Source of the DNA: Diadophis punctatus similis
Lineage: Eukaryota; Chordata; Lepidosauria; Squamata; Dipsadidae
DNA: 64,000 nt
Direction of reading: 5' to 3'
Assembly (NCBI GenBank): GCA_023053685.1
Contig: JALIGW010000001.1
Span: forward strand, 66,593,740 to 66,657,739
The notes below the pieces were generated by a model that did no database searches, was not told where the DNA came from, and saw nothing but the letters and a program-made list of their open reading frames with translations. Below are positions 10,681 to 21,637 of this stretch, piece by piece (positions within the stretch are counted from its first letter, which is position 1; each line of letters starts with the position of its first letter). A program made the translations under genes and the position numbers.

Positions 10681-12034
10681 ATATATCTAGGTGACTGTTT
10701 TTCAGTTAATTTCCATGCCCAAAATTTTGGGTTATTATTTATGGATAATGGAAATATATCTGAATAGTATTTTTGGCAGAGCTGTTTAACTAAGATGAGT
10801 GGGGTAAAACTGAATTTACCACTGAAGCATAGATCTCAGGTCCTGTGATTAAGTGGAACAACTTTTTTCTCAGTATACCTTTTGCACAGTTGTGAATTAA
10901 TTTCAGACAGTGGATCCTGTGCTCAGTTTAATGAATTTATACTATGAAATGTGGCTTCTAAGAGCCTTATATATGCAGTGCTTGATCCAGAAAGAAAGAG
11001 AAAAATCAGATTGAGAATAGACATTAAAATGAGAAGGAAAGTGATGGAATTACAAATAATGATCTATGCAAGCAGGGGATTGCTGCTCTTCTGGAACTAT
11101 TTGGCTTGATGACAATCTATTGTCCCATTTTTTGCTGTTGTATCCCTGGACTGAACAGGAGATGTCAGCAGGACAAATATGTTGGAAAATAAATGTGTTT
11201 TTCATCCAGCCATCCAAAACTGCACAGAAAAATGATCCGGCCTTATCTGTCTTCAGTGAATTGTGGCAACACACAGCTTAGATGGAGTCTCAGCATGAAT
11301 CTTGGCGGTGGATGCTGCAAAGTTTGGGAAGCATGAATAAAGGTATTTATTCCTGGGGAAAAAAATAATATGAGACCAATTATTTTCTATGGAAACTGGA
11401 AAATAAACACCCAAACTGGCAGCCAAACATCTCCTTTCTGTTTAAGAAAAAGACCAAGTGAAAGGTTACTTTGTAATCTTCACTGCTAAAGTGTTTATTC
11501 AGTTAAATTCCACATTAGCTTTTCTTAGACAAACACAGAGAGCTTGATAGAACTTGCTGCGAAGTCAATGCAAAGAGTCTCTTTGACTTCCGTGGAAGCA
11601 AGGTCATGCCCACAGGGACACTTTTCATTGGGGGGTCCGGTTAGCCCAAATCCACAATTCAGCGAAAGCCAAATATTTGGCTTCGTTCTGACATGGCGCC
11701 ATTCAAGTCAATACATTTAAATTTGTTTAAATATGAAACATTTGCAAGTTGCTGGCCCAGCCTGTGTGAAACCCAAAGTTGCTAGTGGATTTTAAAGACT
11801 GCCGTGGCTCTTCTTTTCCCGCAGTTGAATTCCCAGGTTAACTGATGACCAGGAGGGAAATCCTTGAAGAAATGTTGGCCCCCAACCTCTCAGTACTGGA
11901 ACATCAACATTTTACTGACACTCGAAGATCCTTTTCAAAAGGCCACTGGACTTCCCTTGAAAATGTTTTGCTTCTGATCCAAAAAGCTTCAGTTTCTTGG
12001 ATGAGAAGTGAAACATTTTCAAGGGGGAAAAAAC
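10675..12034. other. Intergenic, nothing assignable
   Basis: Unique-looking sequence with small unrelated open frames on both strands. No repeat family or exon recognised. Confidence 0.4.
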
Positions 12035-12644
12035 TAAGGTGACCAACTTTTTTACAATGAAAAGGAGGACAAATAAATTGAAAAAAAAAATCGTAAATAA
12101 AAGAAACATTTTATTCATTGCAACAATAATACACTATAATATGATATATGCATAATAAAAACATTTGTAACATTTTATATTGTAATTATGCTTACATGCC
12201 TGTTAATTATTTTTTAAATGAGTACTTTTCCATTGAATTAATATTTTTTTGTCAATGTATCATCTTCTAACAATATATTGGAAATATCTGAACAAGAAAT
12301 ATCCTTCATATTGAATTTTACGGCAAGTGCTGCAGCTAGAGTATCAACATAACATAAGAAGTAAACATAGTACATAACATAAGAAGTAAACAAAGCCACT
12401 TGCACGCAGCGCTCTCTCTCAAGGTCTCCCCTGCGGAGCGCATGCGTCTCATAATCGCATCTTAAACCGCACTGTACCGAGCCTTGACGAATCGTCATGT
12501 CAAATACAAATACGTCACATAATGCGCAACAGATTAGTCTTTAAATATTGAAAAGGAGGACATGTAGGAGGACACTTTTCAGGGGAGGACAGAACTTACA
12601 AAAGAAGGACTGTCCTCCCTAAAGGAGGACGATTGGTCACCTTA
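12035..12644. mobile_element. TIR element with TAAGGTGACCAAC ends
   Basis: Left end taaggtgaccaactttt and right end ggacgattggtcacctta are inverted repeats. Near both ends the motif aaaggaggac recurs. The flanks share aaaaaac, compatible with an imperfect 8-bp duplication. The core contains a direct repeat of acataacataagaagtaaac and a CpG-richer part at 12400-12530. It shares the first 11 terminal bases with the elements at 24390 and 26589. Confidence 0.72.
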
Positions 12645-13434
12645 AAAAAACCCCAAAATGTCCAGTTGCTTTTTGAAAAGCACTTTGGGACAACCATGAC
12701 CTGGAGATTGAGAATCTCCATAGACATTTTACTGACACATATTACCTTGGAAAAAATGGTGGTCCTAAATATATAAGCATAAAACATGTGGAATGACAAT
12801 TTAGAACTTACTTGACATTTCATGGTTTGGTTGAAATTTAAAAGGCCTGTTGGATTCGGAAGAAAGAAGAACTCTTGGATTTAGGAGGCCAGACACCCAA
12901 ATTAAAAAAAATACCATACAGGCCCCAAAAGTCCTGTGTTTTATACTTGCTTGCCCCCATACTGCAACACTTTGTCCATAAAGACTTTGAGGAATGATGA
13001 CAGGTCACATTTATTTTCATAAATATGAATAATTAAATGCGTTCAAGTTAGATCTTTGATGTAGAAGAAGTTAATTATTTCAGTGAAAGGTGGGCTGTGG
13101 GGCTCTTCACACTCCCTTATCCTGGGACAAAGCCTTACTTCATTCTTAGTAAATATAATTTGGTTATGACTGCAAAATATGTACATGTTTGGATTGTGCC
13201 CCTTGGGGAAGAATTAGGAGCATATACTCTTTATTTACTTGAATTAGGTTTAGGCTGGATACATAATGCTCTCCAGGGAGCTCATAAGGTCACACAACAC
13301 AAATAATTAGAACTAGTAACAATAGAAGAGAACCAGTTTGGTGCAGTGATTGAAAGTCCCAGACTAAAAACTGAAAACCAGTAAGTTCTCATTCTTGCTT
13401 TAGGAGGTAGGATTATGGGAATTGGTTTTAATTT
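12645..13434. other. Intergenic, nothing assignable
   Basis: No recognised gene or repeat. Confidence 0.4.
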
Positions 13435-13442
13435 ATGTATAA

Positions 13443-13542
13443 TAGAGGTGTCCAAACTTGGCAACTTTAAGATTTGGCTGGCTGAAGAATTCTGGGAGTT
13501 GAAGTCCACAGGTCTTAAAGTTGACAAATTTGGACACTCCTG
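13443..13542. mobile_element. Foldback MITE, ttggcaactttaag family
   Basis: The arms tccaaacttggcaactttaa and aaagttgacaaatttgga are inverted. The flanks atgtataa and atttataa form an 8-bp duplication with one mismatch. The loop is asymmetric because one arm is partly deleted. Confidence 0.78.
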
Positions 13543-14707
13543 ATTTATAAGATTGAAAAAGTTAAAAACCCACACTCCAGATTAACACTTGAAAGGAATT
13601 CCTCCCACCAAACATTTTTTCCATGGGCTCATTCTGCACCTGCAGAGTTCAACGGTGAAATCCTGGCCCTCACAGGTGCCAAAGCATCTTTTTGTTTTCA
13701 GATTTTAACTACAGGTACTGGGGACTTAACAGAAATGCTCTCCAGCCTCACCCCAGGTAAGGTTTATTCCATGCTTTCTTCTACCAGGTCAACTGTTTTG
13801 ATATACTGGGTGGCGACATCCAGAAAGCCCTTTGCAAGCTTTGACACTGACTTCATTGTAGGTGTGCAATGGTTTGTACAGTCTTCTCCTCTTTCTGCCC
13901 GATTTAACCTACATGGGTCGGGTTTTCTATCTAGCGCTTTGACCCATTGAGCTTCTTTCTTCACAGCCATTAGAAAATGCACACCGAAATGTGCAATTTC
14001 CATAGGTTCACAGAGAAGCAAGTGTTACAGGTGAAGTAATCTGTTTGCATAGGCCAGCCTGCTGCATCAGTCATGTGGGCTGTATCCTAGTTGCCAGCAG
14101 AAGCCCCCCCCGGATCTGTCTACTGCATTCAGCAGCTGCCAAAAGGTTGTTGCTAGAGTAGCTGGATTCTCTCCCAAGCCAGACCTTTCATAGCAAAGCA
14201 ACAAGCCATTCAAGTTCATCTATGGCTGCTAGTCTTCCTGGCTTTTTAAAACATCTGCCACAAACCGTACTGTGGTGGGTCTGTAGAAAATCATGCAAAT
14301 GCTTCATTCAGGGGGGCACAAAGGGATTCAAAAACATGATCTTCAAGCCAATCAGTCACAATGTGTGTTTGAAGTGCTGGTGATCAATGAAGTGCTTATT
14401 GAAGTGCTTATTTGGGGAGCATAATAATAATTTGAAGGGGAAAATTCGCTGCTGTTTACAAAGAAAAAGATTTAGGCAGAAGTGTGTGGTCCCAACCTGG
14501 ACACAGTCCACTTCTATAGCCACCCCTGCTGGTTCAGGCTCTCAGACGACATTAATTTATTCATTAATAAGATCTATGGCTATACAGTCCGGAGGATTTG
14601 CAAGTTGAGTGTGCATGGCAAAAGTGGGAGGATTGGGGAAAGAAGTTGCACGTTCAGTTTGCGCTCATTTGCACAAGACATTCTAAAGAAGTGTGTAAAT
14701 AAACCAA
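13543..14707. other. Intergenic with an unassigned antisense ORF
   Basis: An 85-codon antisense frame (13764-14021) is not low-complexity and ends in an acidic and hydrophobic mix. I could not match it to a host or transposon family. The rest, including 14030-14400, holds nothing I can name. Confidence 0.35.
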
Positions 14708-15350
14708 TTTAAGACCGATTCTTGAATACAGCTCATCAGTCTGGAACCCACACTACATATCAGACATTAACACAATTGAGAATGTCCAACGATACTTCAC
14801 AAGAAGAGTATTACATTCCTCTGTTCACAACAGAATTCCTTATGAAACCAGACTTGAAATTTTGGGACTTCAAAATTTAGAACTCCGCCACCTTCGATCT
14901 GACCTAAGTGTAGCTCACAAAATTATCTGCCTCAATGTCCTACCTGTTAATGACTACTTCAGCTTCAACTGCAATAATACACGAGCTCACAATAGATACA
15001 AACTTAATGTAAACCGCTCCAGACTTGATTGCAAAAAATTCGACTTCAACAACAGAGTTATCAACGCCTGGAACACTTTACCTGACTCAGTAGTTTCTTC
15101 CCCAAACCCCCAAAACTTCAACCTCAGATTATCTACCATCGACCTCACCCCATTCCTAAGAGGTCGGTAAGGGGCGTGCATAAGCGCACAATCGTGCCTA
15201 CCGTTCCTGTCCTAATGTACACATATATTCTTACCTCTTTTACTCTTATTCATGCTTGTACTATTACATATATATTCAATCATGTTTTACTGTTTATACT
15301 TTGCTTATAATCATATATGCTTGACAAATAAACAAATACAAATACAAATA
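14708..15350 (+). mobile_element. L3-like CR1-clade LINE, 3' fragment
   Basis: An open frame from 14718 to 15170 (about 150 codons and stop) reads ILEYSSSVWNP, VQRYFTRRVLHSS and VINAWNTLPDSVVSSPNPQN. It is the C terminus of the same reverse-transcriptase ORF found more completely at 21638-22965. The 3' UTR holds aaggggcgtgcataagcgca and ends in a (caaata)n tail. It is 5'-truncated but has no stop in this stretch. Confidence 0.88.
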
Positions 15351-15416
15351 CAAATTTTTGCACACACACATTTTGCACACTAATTTGAAAAGATATCATT
15401 AAATCAGAGAAATGAT

Positions 15417-16072
15417 AGAGTCATAGGGTTGGAAGGGACCTTGGAGGTCCTCTAATCCAACCCCTTGCCCAAGGCAGGAGTCCTTAATTCCATCCCAGAC
15501 AAATGGCTGTCCAAATCTTTTCTTGAAAACCTGCAGAGTGTTAAGATATTCATGAACTGGGAGAGGCAATGGTAACAAGGTCAGCCAATGAATAGGCATA
15601 GCAACTAAGTCAGCCAATGAGAGCTAAACACACCTGAGCCTGTGCAGAGAATCGAAACTGAAAACTTAAGCTTTAGGCTGGGCATGGCTCAGTCCACTCT
15701 GTACTCGCCTGTCCACTCTGTACTCTCTGCCCACTCTGTGCTTGTCTGCTCTGCTGAAATGAAACTAACTCTCCTGCTTGTGTTTACTCGAAGAAATAAT
15801 CTACTTGTGGTATTGTATAAATATTATTATGTTTATAAAGCAGTTAATGAATCCAGCTGAATCAGTTATCTGTGGGTGCTTCTGGAAATTTATTTTTTTG
15901 CAACAAACTCTGATACAGAGATGGAGCACCCAGAACTCTGGGAGGCAAGCTGTTCCATTGATTAATTGTTCTCATTGTCAGAAAATTCCTCCTTCGTTCT
16001 AGGTTGCTTCTCTTCTTGATTAGTTTCCATCCATTGCTTCCTGTCCTGCCCTCAGATTCTTTGGCAATCAAT
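15417..16072 (-). mobile_element. CR1 LINE 3' fragment (antisense), split by LTR-like insertion
   Basis: The left part (15417-15538) starts with ggttggaagggaccttggag, the reverse complement of the CR1 3' end. The right part (15916-16072) encodes, antisense, NGWKLIKKRSNLERRRNFL and TINQWNSLP, the CR1 C terminus. The two parts are separated by 377 bp of unrelated sequence flanked by cagag. Confidence 0.85.
15539..15915. mobile_element. LTR-like insertion inside CR1
   Basis: Starts tgttaagat and ends ctctgata. It is flanked by the exact 5-bp duplication cagag (15534-15538 and 15916-15920) and inserted cleanly into a CR1. Size, TGTTA start and 5-bp duplication suit a solo LTR. I see no clear AATAAA, and the terminal CA is ambiguous with the duplication. 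No coding content. Confidence 0.5.
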
Positions 16073-16508
16073 ATCACAACACAGACTCCCTTGGAGGACT
16101 TGGTTCAGGAGTTACGCAGCTTATTCAACATTGCTAAATTTTTAGTTTACAATAGTTAAATATTTATTTATGTTTAACAACAGTTTATTTATATTTAGCA
16201 ACAATTATTAAATATGTATTTACAATTTAGGTGATTTGCTGGATTGGAGACTTTTATTTGGATGCTTATTCAGTCTTTTTACTGGGGATTGAGTTTGACA
16301 TGGAAATGTATGAATTAAATGCAACTCTCTCGGAGTAAGGTGAGAGGAAAGAAATGCGGTGCAATTTAATTGCAGTTTAGTAGCAGAATATTTTCTTTTC
16401 ATAGGCAAAGGAGGCATTTTTCATTGCTAGCAGAAATCTAGTTTTACAGGGGGAAAAACTAGACTGTACAAGGCAGGGGATAGGATGGAGCCCCTTGATG
16501 GTCCAAGG
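16073..16508. other. Intergenic, nothing assignable
   Basis: AT-rich with repeated attta words at 16130-16215. No gene or repeat recognised. Confidence 0.4.
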
Positions 16509-16601
16509 CAGGGGTCCCCAAACATGGCAACTTTAAGACTTGTGGACTTCAACTCCCAGAATTCTCCAGACAGCTACAGTTGCCAAGTTTGAAGACCTCT
16601 G
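16509..16601. mobile_element. Foldback MITE, ttggcaactttaag family
   Basis: Begins caggggtccccaaacatgg and ends gtttgaagacctctg. The exact 8-bp duplication gtccaagg lies at 16501-16508 and 16602-16609. The second arm is shortened relative to the copies at 6147 and 42436. Confidence 0.85.
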
Positions 16602-16609
16602 GTCCAAGG

Positions 16610-17127
16610 GCTGCTTCTCTTTCTTGTTCGTTCTCCCCCCCCACCTCATTTCTGGAGGTTGCACTGATATTGGAAATCATTACTTCTGGAAACACTCTCG
16701 CTTTTGATAAGGCAATTGACAAGAAAGTGAGGAGACTTTTTTTTCCATTTTGATTTTTTTAAAAAAAGAGTGAAAAACAGAAGAAATGATGCTATTTAAC
16801 TACGAAAAAGGGGAGGGGAAATCAGACATTAATTATGCTGCAGGGACATAAAACAACACTGGGGCAATAATTACATTGCTAACATTGCAGTGGTAATGCT
16901 GTAGTTGGTAAGCAATATATAATCAGAAAAGACAAATAGGAAATACTTTATTAAAAAGTATAGAAACTCTGAGAAATCTCACTAGTGTCTTAACAGTCAA
17001 CACTGCACATATTGCTGTTGTTGCACTGAAGATTTTTTAATGAAAAACAAAAACCCACAAGTTTGAAAAAAAGAGGAATAAGAATATAGAATTCATTGAT
17101 TTATAGCAAAAAGTTACAAGTTTTAGA
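16610..17127. other. Intergenic, nothing assignable
   Basis: No recognised gene or repeat. Confidence 0.4.
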
Positions 17128-17292
17128 ATAGAATAGAATAACAGAGTTGGAAGGGACCTTGGAGGTCTTCTAGTCCAACCCCCTGCTCAGGCAGGAAACC
17201 CTATACCACTTCAGACAAATGGTTATCTTCTTAAAAACTTCCAGTGTTGGAGCATTCACAACTTCTGGAGCAAGCTGTTCCACGGATTAATT
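17128..17292 (-). mobile_element. CR1 LINE 3' end (antisense) with AATAG start
   Basis: A short gaatagaatagaataa tail is followed by gagttggaagggaccttgg, ctagtccaaccccctgctc and caagctgttccacgg. These are the reverse complement of the CR1 3' end. Confidence 0.85.
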
Positions 17293-17626
17293 GTAATATA
17301 ATTATAATTATATAAATTATAAATAATAATTGTAATATAATAATAATTGTAAGTAATATAAAGCACATCTATTCATCTCTATTCCTAACTTGTAAATGCA
17401 ATTTTTTAATGTATAGTATGGACTTTCTCTCTGGTAAGCGCATAGAAGATGGTAGCTAATCTTTTCTGCGTCACAAAAGCAATATCACTGAGAAAAGGAA
17501 CCAAAAGTTGGCATCTTATGATAGTATGGGTATCAACTGTTGTTTACACATGCATAAGCAAAACTAAGAAATAAAGATGACAATCATTAGAGTGATTTGT
17601 TCAGTTTGGGGGGGGGGCATTCAGAG

Positions 17627-17977
17627 CAGTGGTGAAATCCAATTTTTTTACTACCGGTTCTGTGGCTTGGTGGGCGTGGCGTGGCTTGGTGGGTGTGGCT
17701 TGATGGGCGTGGCAGGGGAAGGATACTGCAAAAATCTCCATTCCCACCCCACTTCAGGGGAAGGATACTGCAAAATCCCCATTCCCTCCCCACTCCAGGG
17801 GAAGGATACTGCAAAATCTCCATTCTCACCCACTCCAGGGGAAGGATATTGCAAAATTTGCATTCCCACCCCACTTTGGGGCCAGCCAGAGGTGGTATTT
17901 TGCGGTTCTCCGAACTACTCAACATTTCCGCTACCGGTTCTCCAGAACCTGTCAGAACCTCCTGGATTTCACCTCTG
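17627..17977 (+). mobile_element. hAT-type MITE, CAGRGGTGRR family, copy 3, with internal tandem repeat
   Basis: Ends cagtggtgaaatcc and gatttcacctctg. The exact duplication attcagag lies at 17619-17626 and 17978-17985. Between about 17714 and 17880, a unit of about 43 bp (ggggaaggatactgcaaaat plus tcccaccccactcca) is repeated four times. Copies 2392 and 34026 carry it once. Confidence 0.9.
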
Positions 17978-17985
17978 ATTCAGAG

Positions 17986-19553
17986 CCATGTTTTAACATC
18001 ATTAGTTTGATCAACTTTAACTCATTCTGAGATTATGCTGAGAGCATTGCCAAGGAAGGATCCCACTCACATTGGGAAGTCCTTAGATGGGGAGTCCTCA
18101 GACTTGAAGAAACTATGGGAAGTACCACTACCCATGAAAAAAGTCCCAGGTGGGAGAGACCTGAAGAAGATGAGGGTGCAAGCAGGCTCAGACTCTATTA
18201 TCTGGCAGCAGATAATCCTGTCTCTCTTGACTAATTTGGTTCTGGATGACTAATTTGCTTCTGGATGAGCAGTAGGAAAGAGAAAGTGAGAGAAACATGT
18301 CTTTGATTCCCGGACCACCAGGTAAATACTTTTCTCCTGTTGCTGTCTGTGTCCTGTCTATGAATCACTCTTGTCCTGCTATTTGGAGCAAGATGGAATC
18401 TGGGAAGAGAGAGTGAGGCTGACTATGCGCATCTCTCCCTCACTTTAATCCAATTCACGTGCAAGTCTTGACATTCCCCCCACCCCAATTGATAGATGTC
18501 AAGGTCCTCTTCGAATACGATGGACGAACATCATCATCATCATCATCATGAATCAGTGTATCTCTAATTATAAAGAAAGAGGAACCACCTTCAACAGTAA
18601 TGTTAATATTACAATACAAATTGTTTATATACATTGCACTTTAGTAATTTCAATTTAAAAATGTTCTGTTTAAAATGTGTTGTCTCTTGCCTTGGGAAAG
18701 CTTGGTTATGAAAAATTTTACTTAATTTTTTTGGTAAGGTAAAATCTGGACGAACTGCTAACAATATTTAGTAAATGCATTAAGTAAACAGACTTTAAAC
18801 CCTCTTTACTTTTTAAGTCTATTTACTTAGTAAGTAAAAAGTATATAAGTCTTTTATTATATTTTGCAGAAAGTTGCTCCCTCAGCTGGATGTAGCTTGT
18901 AAACTGCCTGTTTGGCTAGATTTGTATTTTAAGTGGTTTGCTTTTCTGCTTACTTCAGTATCCTGTACTATTTCACATTGCAATATTTTTCACTGTTGCA
19001 AGCAAACCAGATCAATAAATCAATATCTGGATGAAAATCTTTCTATGGAAATCAAATGAGTAATAGCAAATCTTGCAATAAGGTCACCTTGTCATCAGAA
19101 TCTAGAAGAATTAAAAAAACAAGTGAAGAAGTCCTGCAAGAAAATGAAGTTTGGCCTGTGTTTGATGGAGATTAGAGGAGCTCCAGGTATGTTCTGCTGA
19201 GAATGGCCAAGCAGCTGGTGGTACATTTTGCCCTAATTCCTTCTCAGATTGTGCTCCTCATGGTGATGGAAAACCTATAGAGAGATGGTGGTGATTGCAG
19301 TAGTGGTGTTGGTGTAGATGAGCTGTTCTCTACTTACCGTAGCTGATGAGCAGTGACTGTCTGTGGTGGCTCAGCAGAAAGAGCAACAAAAGAATGCCAC
19401 TTCCAATTTTGCCCTCCATCTTATGTCTGGTGCATGGGACAGAGCATTAGCTGGCTAAATTAGGCTAGCATGACTTGATTGCAGTGGATACAGTGTCATG
19501 AAGATTGGAGCCCTTGCTGGAATGGGTTGGGAGTAGAGTTCTCTAAACTGAAA
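17986..19553. other. Intergenic, nothing assignable
   Basis: Includes a short (atc)n run at 18531-18549 and AT-rich sequence. A 72-codon + frame at 18035-18253 matches nothing known to me. Confidence 0.4.
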
Positions 19554-19621
19554 GAATAGAATAGAATAGAATAGAATAGAATAGAATAGAATAGAATAGA
19601 ATAGAATAGAATAGAATAGAA
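19554..19621. repeat. (AATAG)n microsatellite at a LINE tail
   Basis: About 13 pentamer units directly adjoin the 3' end of the antisense LINE that follows. This is the arrangement described for Snake1 CR1 LINEs in colubroid snakes. Confidence 0.95.
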
Positions 19622-20270
19622 TTCTTTATTGGCCAAGTGTGATTGGACACACAAGGAATTTGTCTTTGGTGCATATGCTCTCAGTGTACATAAAAGAAAA
19701 GCTACATTTGTCAAGAATCATGAGGTACAACACTTAATGATTGTCATAGGGTACAAATAAACAATCAGGAAACAATCAATATTAATATAAATTGCAAGGA
19801 TACAAGCAACAAGTTAGTCATACAGTCATAAGTGGGAGGAGATGGGTGATAGGAACGATGAGAAGACTAATAGTAATAGTAACGCAGCCTTGTGAATAGT
19901 TTGACAGTGGTGAGGGAATTATTTGTTTAGCAGAGTGATGGAGTTCGAGAAAAAACTGTTCTTGTGTCTAGTTGTCTTGGTGTGCAGTGCTCTATAGTGT
20001 CGTTTTGAGGGTAGGAGTTGAAATAATTTGTGTCCAGGATGTGAGGGGTCTGTAAATATTTTCACGACCCTCTTTTTGACTCGTGCAATATACAGGTCCT
20101 CAATGGATGGCAGGTTGGCAGTAATTGGTTTTTTCTGCAGTTCTGATTATCCTCTGAAGTCTGTGTCTGTCTTGTTGGGTTGCAGAACCAAACCAGACAG
20201 TTATAGAGGTGCAGATGACAGACTCAATAATTCCTCTGTAGAACTGTATCAGCAGTATCAGCAGAACCAT
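19622..20270 (-). mobile_element. CR1/L3-group LINE with AATAG tail (Snake1-like), 3' part
   Basis: On the - strand the sequence encodes a reverse-transcriptase C-terminal region reading YRGIIESVICTSITVWFG, then IEDLYIARVKKRVVKIF and FQLLPSKRRYRALHTKTTRH, ending at a stop near 19950. One base too many in an A run (about 20140) shifts the frame. The 3' UTR ends in a segment on the + strand reading attggccaagtgtgattgg, next to the pentamer repeat. Two more 3' ends of the family are at 55172 and 55774. Confidence 0.85.
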
Positions 20271-20415
20271 CAACTGATGGTTCTGAAACTGTCTTCTCTA
20301 GCCCAGAGTTTGAATGGCTCAGGAGTTCTTGGTCACCATGGACCTGACCCAGCTTATTAACGGCCCAACTCATACTAGTAATCATACATTACATCTGATT
20401 TTTGCCCCAGAGCAG

Positions 20416-20922
20416 CAGGGGCGGGTTCCTCTGTTACCTATGCCAGTGCGCTGTGCGCGCATCTCCACATTTTGGGTGCATGTGTCCGCACTACACGTGC
20501 ATGCCCCCTCATGCGATTTTGCTTCTGTGCATATATTGAAGCAAAATCGCACCAAAATCTTGTGAGGGGATGCAATTTCGGCGCAATTTTGCTTCTGCGA
20601 ATGTGTGGAAGCAAAATCTCACCGAAATCTCACAAGGGGACGCGCGCGCGAGAGGTTTCGGTACAATTTTGCTTCTGCACATGCGCGGAAACAAAATCTT
20701 GCCAAAATCTCATGCACACGCATGTCCCCTCGTGAGATTTCAGCGCGATTTTGCTTCCGCACATGCGCAGAAGCAAAATCGTCCAAAATTTTTCAGAAAA
20801 AGATGGCGACATGCGCGACGGACCAGCGGAGAGGGTTCCAGAGCGGTCACACGCAAATTGCGCAATCGGCTGCTCCCTACCGGAGCTATGCACCAGACAG
20901 CTCCAGCAGGAACCCACCTCTG
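20416..20922 (+). mobile_element. hAT-type MITE, CAGRGGTGRR family, copy 4
   Basis: Starts caggggcgggttcctctg and ends ggaacccacctctg. The exact duplication cagagcag lies at 20408-20415 and 20923-20930. The interior repeats gcgattttgcttctgc / gaagcaaaatc words in both orientations, so long internal pairing is possible. NRF1-like acatgcgcagaag lies near 20760. Related interiors occur at 37160 and 40747. Confidence 0.9.
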
Positions 20923-20930
20923 CAGAGCAG

Positions 20931-21479
20931 TGACAACATGATGTAGGATTGGGGGGGTGTTAACATCAATACCTTGCTGCAGAGACATCATTCCTTTTTT
21001 GAACCTGGGATTCTCCTTGTTGGAGGGAGGGAGGATGTTTTTCATTTCCTCCACACCAGGAATTTAATGGCCCCACTGGGATTTTAGAGGCAACTTGGGG
21101 TTATTTCTGAAGCTCTGGTGTATAGTTTGATTGAGACTCCGGTCACAGCTTGAAATGAGCGTGTGGCTAGGCAGTGGATCAGATCATGCTGTGCAGAATC
21201 TCTATTTCACAGATCATGTAGAACTCCCTGGCTTACAGAAACACTGAGAGAATGAAATGATTCAAGATATGCCCAGAGCACTAGAGAATGACAAAGAGCT
21301 AATCTGATGGCACACTGATGAAAATCTTTATTAGGACTGCTCTGTTTTTGTCAATACAGTGATGAAGAGAGCTTACTTCCCTGCTCTTATTGTGCCCACA
21401 GTTAGTTCTCTTGTGGCCCTGTGTTAAACTAGATACCTCTGGGTAAGGAGGGATTGAGAGAACCCCTGGAAGATTATTC
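20931..21479. other. Intergenic, possibly degenerate LINE
   Basis: No open coding sequence. The stretch leads into an old L2 fragment, so it may be its degenerate upstream part. I cannot show this from motifs. Confidence 0.3.
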
Positions 21480-21637
21480 TAGGCAACTATCATTCTACTT
21501 AAAGCAACTATCAAACTCATCCAGGGTTGCTTTAAGTTGGACTCTGGCTGGGTTAATTGGTCCAGAATGCAGAGGCCCATGCAGTTTTGGGCACCCCACT
21601 TTTCTCAATGTACAGTTAGTTTTGAGGTGCAAGTCAA
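21480..21637 (+). mobile_element. Old L2-like LINE, left part
   Basis: The readable block QNAEAHAVLGTP corresponds to the L2 block QNAAARAVVGVP. It then stops where the L3-like LINE begins. The right part continues at 22966 with TFKAMNDMKLSYLRN, equivalent to the L2 block FKALHGLGPGYLRD. Confidence 0.6.

Noticed and set aside
17714..17880. CRISPR-like array
   Set aside because: The four units are contiguous without unique spacers, lie inside a transposon, and the genome is vertebrate.
20028..20360. 110-codon + strand ORF
   Set aside because: Antisense shadow of the Snake1-like LINE coding region.
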